From positions 1 through 64,000 of the forward strand of contig JAWSVD010000110.1 in assembly GCA_033852095.1 (NCBI GenBank): a stretch of DNA of 64,000 nt, read 5' to 3'. The notes under the pieces are model-generated. The model made no database searches. It was not told the origin of the DNA and saw only the letters and a list, made by a program, of their open reading frames with translations. Below, piece by piece: positions 62,391 to 64,000 of this stretch; the stretch's first letter is position 1; each line of letters starts with the position of its first letter. This stretch comes from CALCKW01 sp033852095. GTDB lineage: Bacteria; Pseudomonadota; Gammaproteobacteria; CALCKW01. The translations under genes were made by a program, and so were the position numbers.

Positions 62391-62406
62391 TGCAACCCGC
62401 GTTGCA
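62391..62406 (-). terminator. Hairpin after the DUF4332-like gene
   Basis: TGCAAC (62391-62396) and GTTGCA (62401-62406) form a perfect 6-bp stem. On the minus strand it is followed by TGCTTATTTT, so it may terminate the leftward transcript of the OmpA/DUF4332-like pair. Confidence 0.5.
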
Positions 62407-62415
62407 CGCCGCCAA

Positions 62416-63117
62416 TCAGCCGTCCAAGTCCAACTGCGACAAGGGGCTAGCGTAGCTGACCCAGCCAGCGATCATGACCCGGTCCACCACCGTGTCCACC
62501 AGCTGCAGCTCGGCATTGGCTGTCTCCAGTTGCGCGTGCAGGTCTTCAATCTCGCGATCGTGCAGTGCATCGACACTCATGATGCCCACCGTGACCAGCA
62601 GACGCGCGTGTTTGCCGTCCATGCCAGGCACCCGCAACAGGTCAGCCATAGTACGCCACTCTCGCACTTGATCCGGCTCTTGTTCGAGCGCGGTAGAGAG
62701 CAGGCGAAGCTTGGAGTCTCCTTCACTCTCACGCAATAAATCATAGGTGGTGCGGATACCGACGTCGCGCATCATGTGCAGCGCCTTGTCGTTCACGCCC
62801 GGCAGATCGGCCACGCGGTATTCCCCGCGCATCTGTCGACTATCGGACGATGGCTGCGCAGGGGATGACAACAGAGAGGTGCGCACTGCCGCAGTGTCGT
62901 CCACAGCCGTTCCGCCGGATGCTTGAACCCGTTTCAAACGCGTCTGCAGCTCATTGCGCTCGGCTTCTATGCGCCCCAGTTGCAGTGATAACTCACGCTC
63001 CCGACCTTCGTCGCCGCCGTCGATCATCTGCCGAAAACCCCAGCCGACCACGAAGCCAATGGCACAAGCCACCGCCAACAGGACGACGATCTCACCCATG
63101 AGATAGGTCATGCCCAT
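62416..63117 (-). CDS. Membrane-anchored coiled-coil protein with helix-hairpin-helix (DUF4332-like) domain
   Basis: About 233 residues. One N-terminal membrane helix (IVVLLAVACAIGFVVGWGF), a coiled coil (about 38-70: ERELSLQLGRIEAERNELQTRLKRV), a polar linker, and a C-terminal part with two HhH-like turns (VADLPGVNDKALHMMRDVGIRTTYDLL and LLRVPGMDGKHARLLVTVGIMSVDAL) as in DUF4332. ATG 63117 is chosen for its 9-nt distance from GGGGAG; a TTG at 63123 abuts the upstream stop. Function unknown; the pairing with the OmpA-family gene suggests an envelope role. Confidence 0.72.
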   Translation of the reverse strand: MGMTYLMGEIVVLLAVACAIGFVVGWGFRQMIDGGDEGRERELSLQLGRIEAERNELQTRLKRVQASGGTAVDDTAAVRTSLLSSPAQPSSDSRQMRGEYRVADLPGVNDKALHMMRDVGIRTTYDLLRESEGDSKLRLLSTALEQEPDQVREWRTMADLLRVPGMDGKHARLLVTVGIMSVDALHDREIEDLHAQLETANAELQLVDTVVDRVMIAGWVSYASPLSQLDLDG

Positions 63118-63123
63118 ACCCAA

Positions 63124-64000
63124 CTACTCCCCAATAACTCTAAATTCAATACGGCGATTCACCGCCCGACCGCGAGCGGTCTTGTTCGTGGCGATGGGCC
63201 GCAGCGGGCCGTAGCCCCGCGCATCCAAGCGCGCCATATTCATCCCCTTCTCAACAAGGTATTCACGGACTGTTTCAGCGCGCTCACGACTGAGGCGCTT
63301 GTTGAGCTCCGGATCCCCTCTCGCGTCGGTATAACCCCCGATCTGAACCTTCGCTTGCGGGCAGCGAGCCAAGATAACCATGACGCCATCGATCACAGCG
63401 AATGCGCTGTCCTGTAGGCTGGTCTTTGACTTGCGGAACTGCACGCGCTTGTCGCTCATGAATTCCGCGACGCGCACATCACAATCTGCAGGTGACATGC
63501 GCAGTGCAATTTGACGCACCTCCGCTGCCTGCGTTTCAAACGCCGTGCCCCAACTCACTTCGGGCGGTGTCAGCGCGAGCAACAGCTTTTTAATCAGCGC
63601 TTGATCTTCATCTTCGGCAACAACGCCTTCAACGAACAACTTGTTGCTTTTAATTTCCGCAGAGCCACTGACCATCTTCCCAAGCGCTTTAGCGGCAGCC
63701 TTGACGGTATCTGCCCAATAAACTGGAATATTCTCAGTGCCTTGGGCGTCCATTGAGACATTTCGCTCGCCATAATCCGCAGCGATTCGCGCAACAATGG
63801 CACTGCTGGCACGTTCACCTGAAGGTCGATCACCCTCGATTGAAAGTTGCCCATCCAATAAAGTCAGACGGGTTTTCCACGGGATAAGCGCACCGGGCTG
63901 TGCGCTATTCTGCTCGCTATTGTCATCGCCGTTGCCTTGCTGTGAAAACGTCCGGTCGTCGTCAAGCCATTGCACCCCAACAACACCAAATATCTCCGCA
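63124..64000 (-). CDS. OmpA-family protein, C-terminal part (partial at right edge)
   Basis: The frame is open to the window edge (292 codons visible); the N-terminus is outside. The visible start EIFGVVGVQWLDDD is probably the end of a membrane anchor. Residues about 40-150 hold two repeats resembling BON-type or OmpATb-like modules (RLTLLDGQLSIEGD, IKSNKLFVEGVVAEDED). About 180-290 is an OmpA peptidoglycan-binding domain (FRKSKTSLQDSAFAVIDGV, VQIGGYTDARGDPELNKRLSRERAETVREYL, GYGPLRPIATN, NRRIEFRV). It likely links the envelope to peptidoglycan and is co-transcribed with the next gene (6-nt gap). Confidence 0.85.
   Translation of the reverse strand, partial: AEIFGVVGVQWLDDDRTFSQQGNGDDNSEQNSAQPGALIPWKTRLTLLDGQLSIEGDRPSGERASSAIVARIAADYGERNVSMDAQGTENIPVYWADTVKAAAKALGKMVSGSAEIKSNKLFVEGVVAEDEDQALIKKLLLALTPPEVSWGTAFETQAAEVRQIALRMSPADCDVRVAEFMSDKRVQFRKSKTSLQDSAFAVIDGVMVILARCPQAKVQIGGYTDARGDPELNKRLSRERAETVREYLVEKGMNMARLDARGYGPLRPIATNKTARGRAVNRRIEFRVIGE

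Overview
The window looks like a chromosomal segment of a GC-rich, free-living (probably marine) gammaproteobacterium, most likely from the Cellvibrionales/Pseudomonadales side (Halieaceae- or Spongiibacteraceae-like). This is inferred from the conserved order nudJ-mnmA-hflD, a CysB regulator next to prfC, a VC_2705-type solute:sodium symporter with its DUF4212 small subunit, GlyGly-CTERM proteins, a BatABCD/MoxR operon, and an exopolysaccharide locus built from families usually seen in exosortase-A (XrtA) genomes. I saw no tRNA or rRNA gene, no CRISPR array and no intact insertion sequence.

Layout. 1-4.4 kb: N-terminal part of a TPR protein (minus strand, off the left edge), then a stand-alone MnmC-type oxidoreductase and a nucleoside-salvage pair (ribokinase, nucleoside hydrolase). 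4.4-8.96 kb: extragenic repeats, a secreted alpha/beta hydrolase with a GlyGly-CTERM tail, a MATE pump, a GGCT-like protein and a small membrane protein. 9.1-12.0 kb: a surface protein (second GlyGly-CTERM-like tail) coupled to an OmpA-family protein. 12.3-16.1 kb: thiamine-binding protein, a SatD-like/DUF3307 pair with a candidate shared operator, a glyoxalase-related protein and a second MATE pump. 16.4-18.7 kb: DUF3141 (PhaC-like) protein. 19.3-21.8 kb: a compact ferredoxin / aldehyde ferredoxin oxidoreductase / MoaD-ThiS operon.

22.3-42.2 kb is a surface-polysaccharide region: acyltransferase and beta-propeller lipoprotein (AT-rich), a PLP enzyme, polymerase/ligase, deacetylase, two glycosyltransferases, flippase, outer-membrane barrel, a degenerate BY-kinase, chain-length regulator, Wza-like export lipoprotein, a membrane-anchored J-protein, the initiating sugar transferase, and UDP-sugar dehydrogenase plus UDP-glucuronate-type epimerase. 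Together they could make the UDP-uronic acid precursor, start the lipid-linked unit, extend, flip, polymerise and export it. No exosortase is visible.

42.4-49.1 kb is a minus-strand operon MoxR-DUF58-DUF4381-BatA-BatB-BatC-BatD. 49.2-56.4 kb holds housekeeping genes (SDR, avtA, xthA, GGCT-like, truncated Ada-like repair protein, cysB, prfC). 56.6-60.1 kb: symporter pair and a divergent LysR gene. 60.1-62.3 kb: nudJ, mnmA, hflD. 62.4-64 kb: an HhH/DUF4332-type membrane protein and an OmpA-family protein running off the right edge.

The points most worth a second look are the P-loop-less BY-kinase homologue, the SatD-like operator/promoter arrangement, the AOR operon whose MoaD-like protein lacks the terminal GlyGly, and the repeated cytoplasmic extension of the polymerase.
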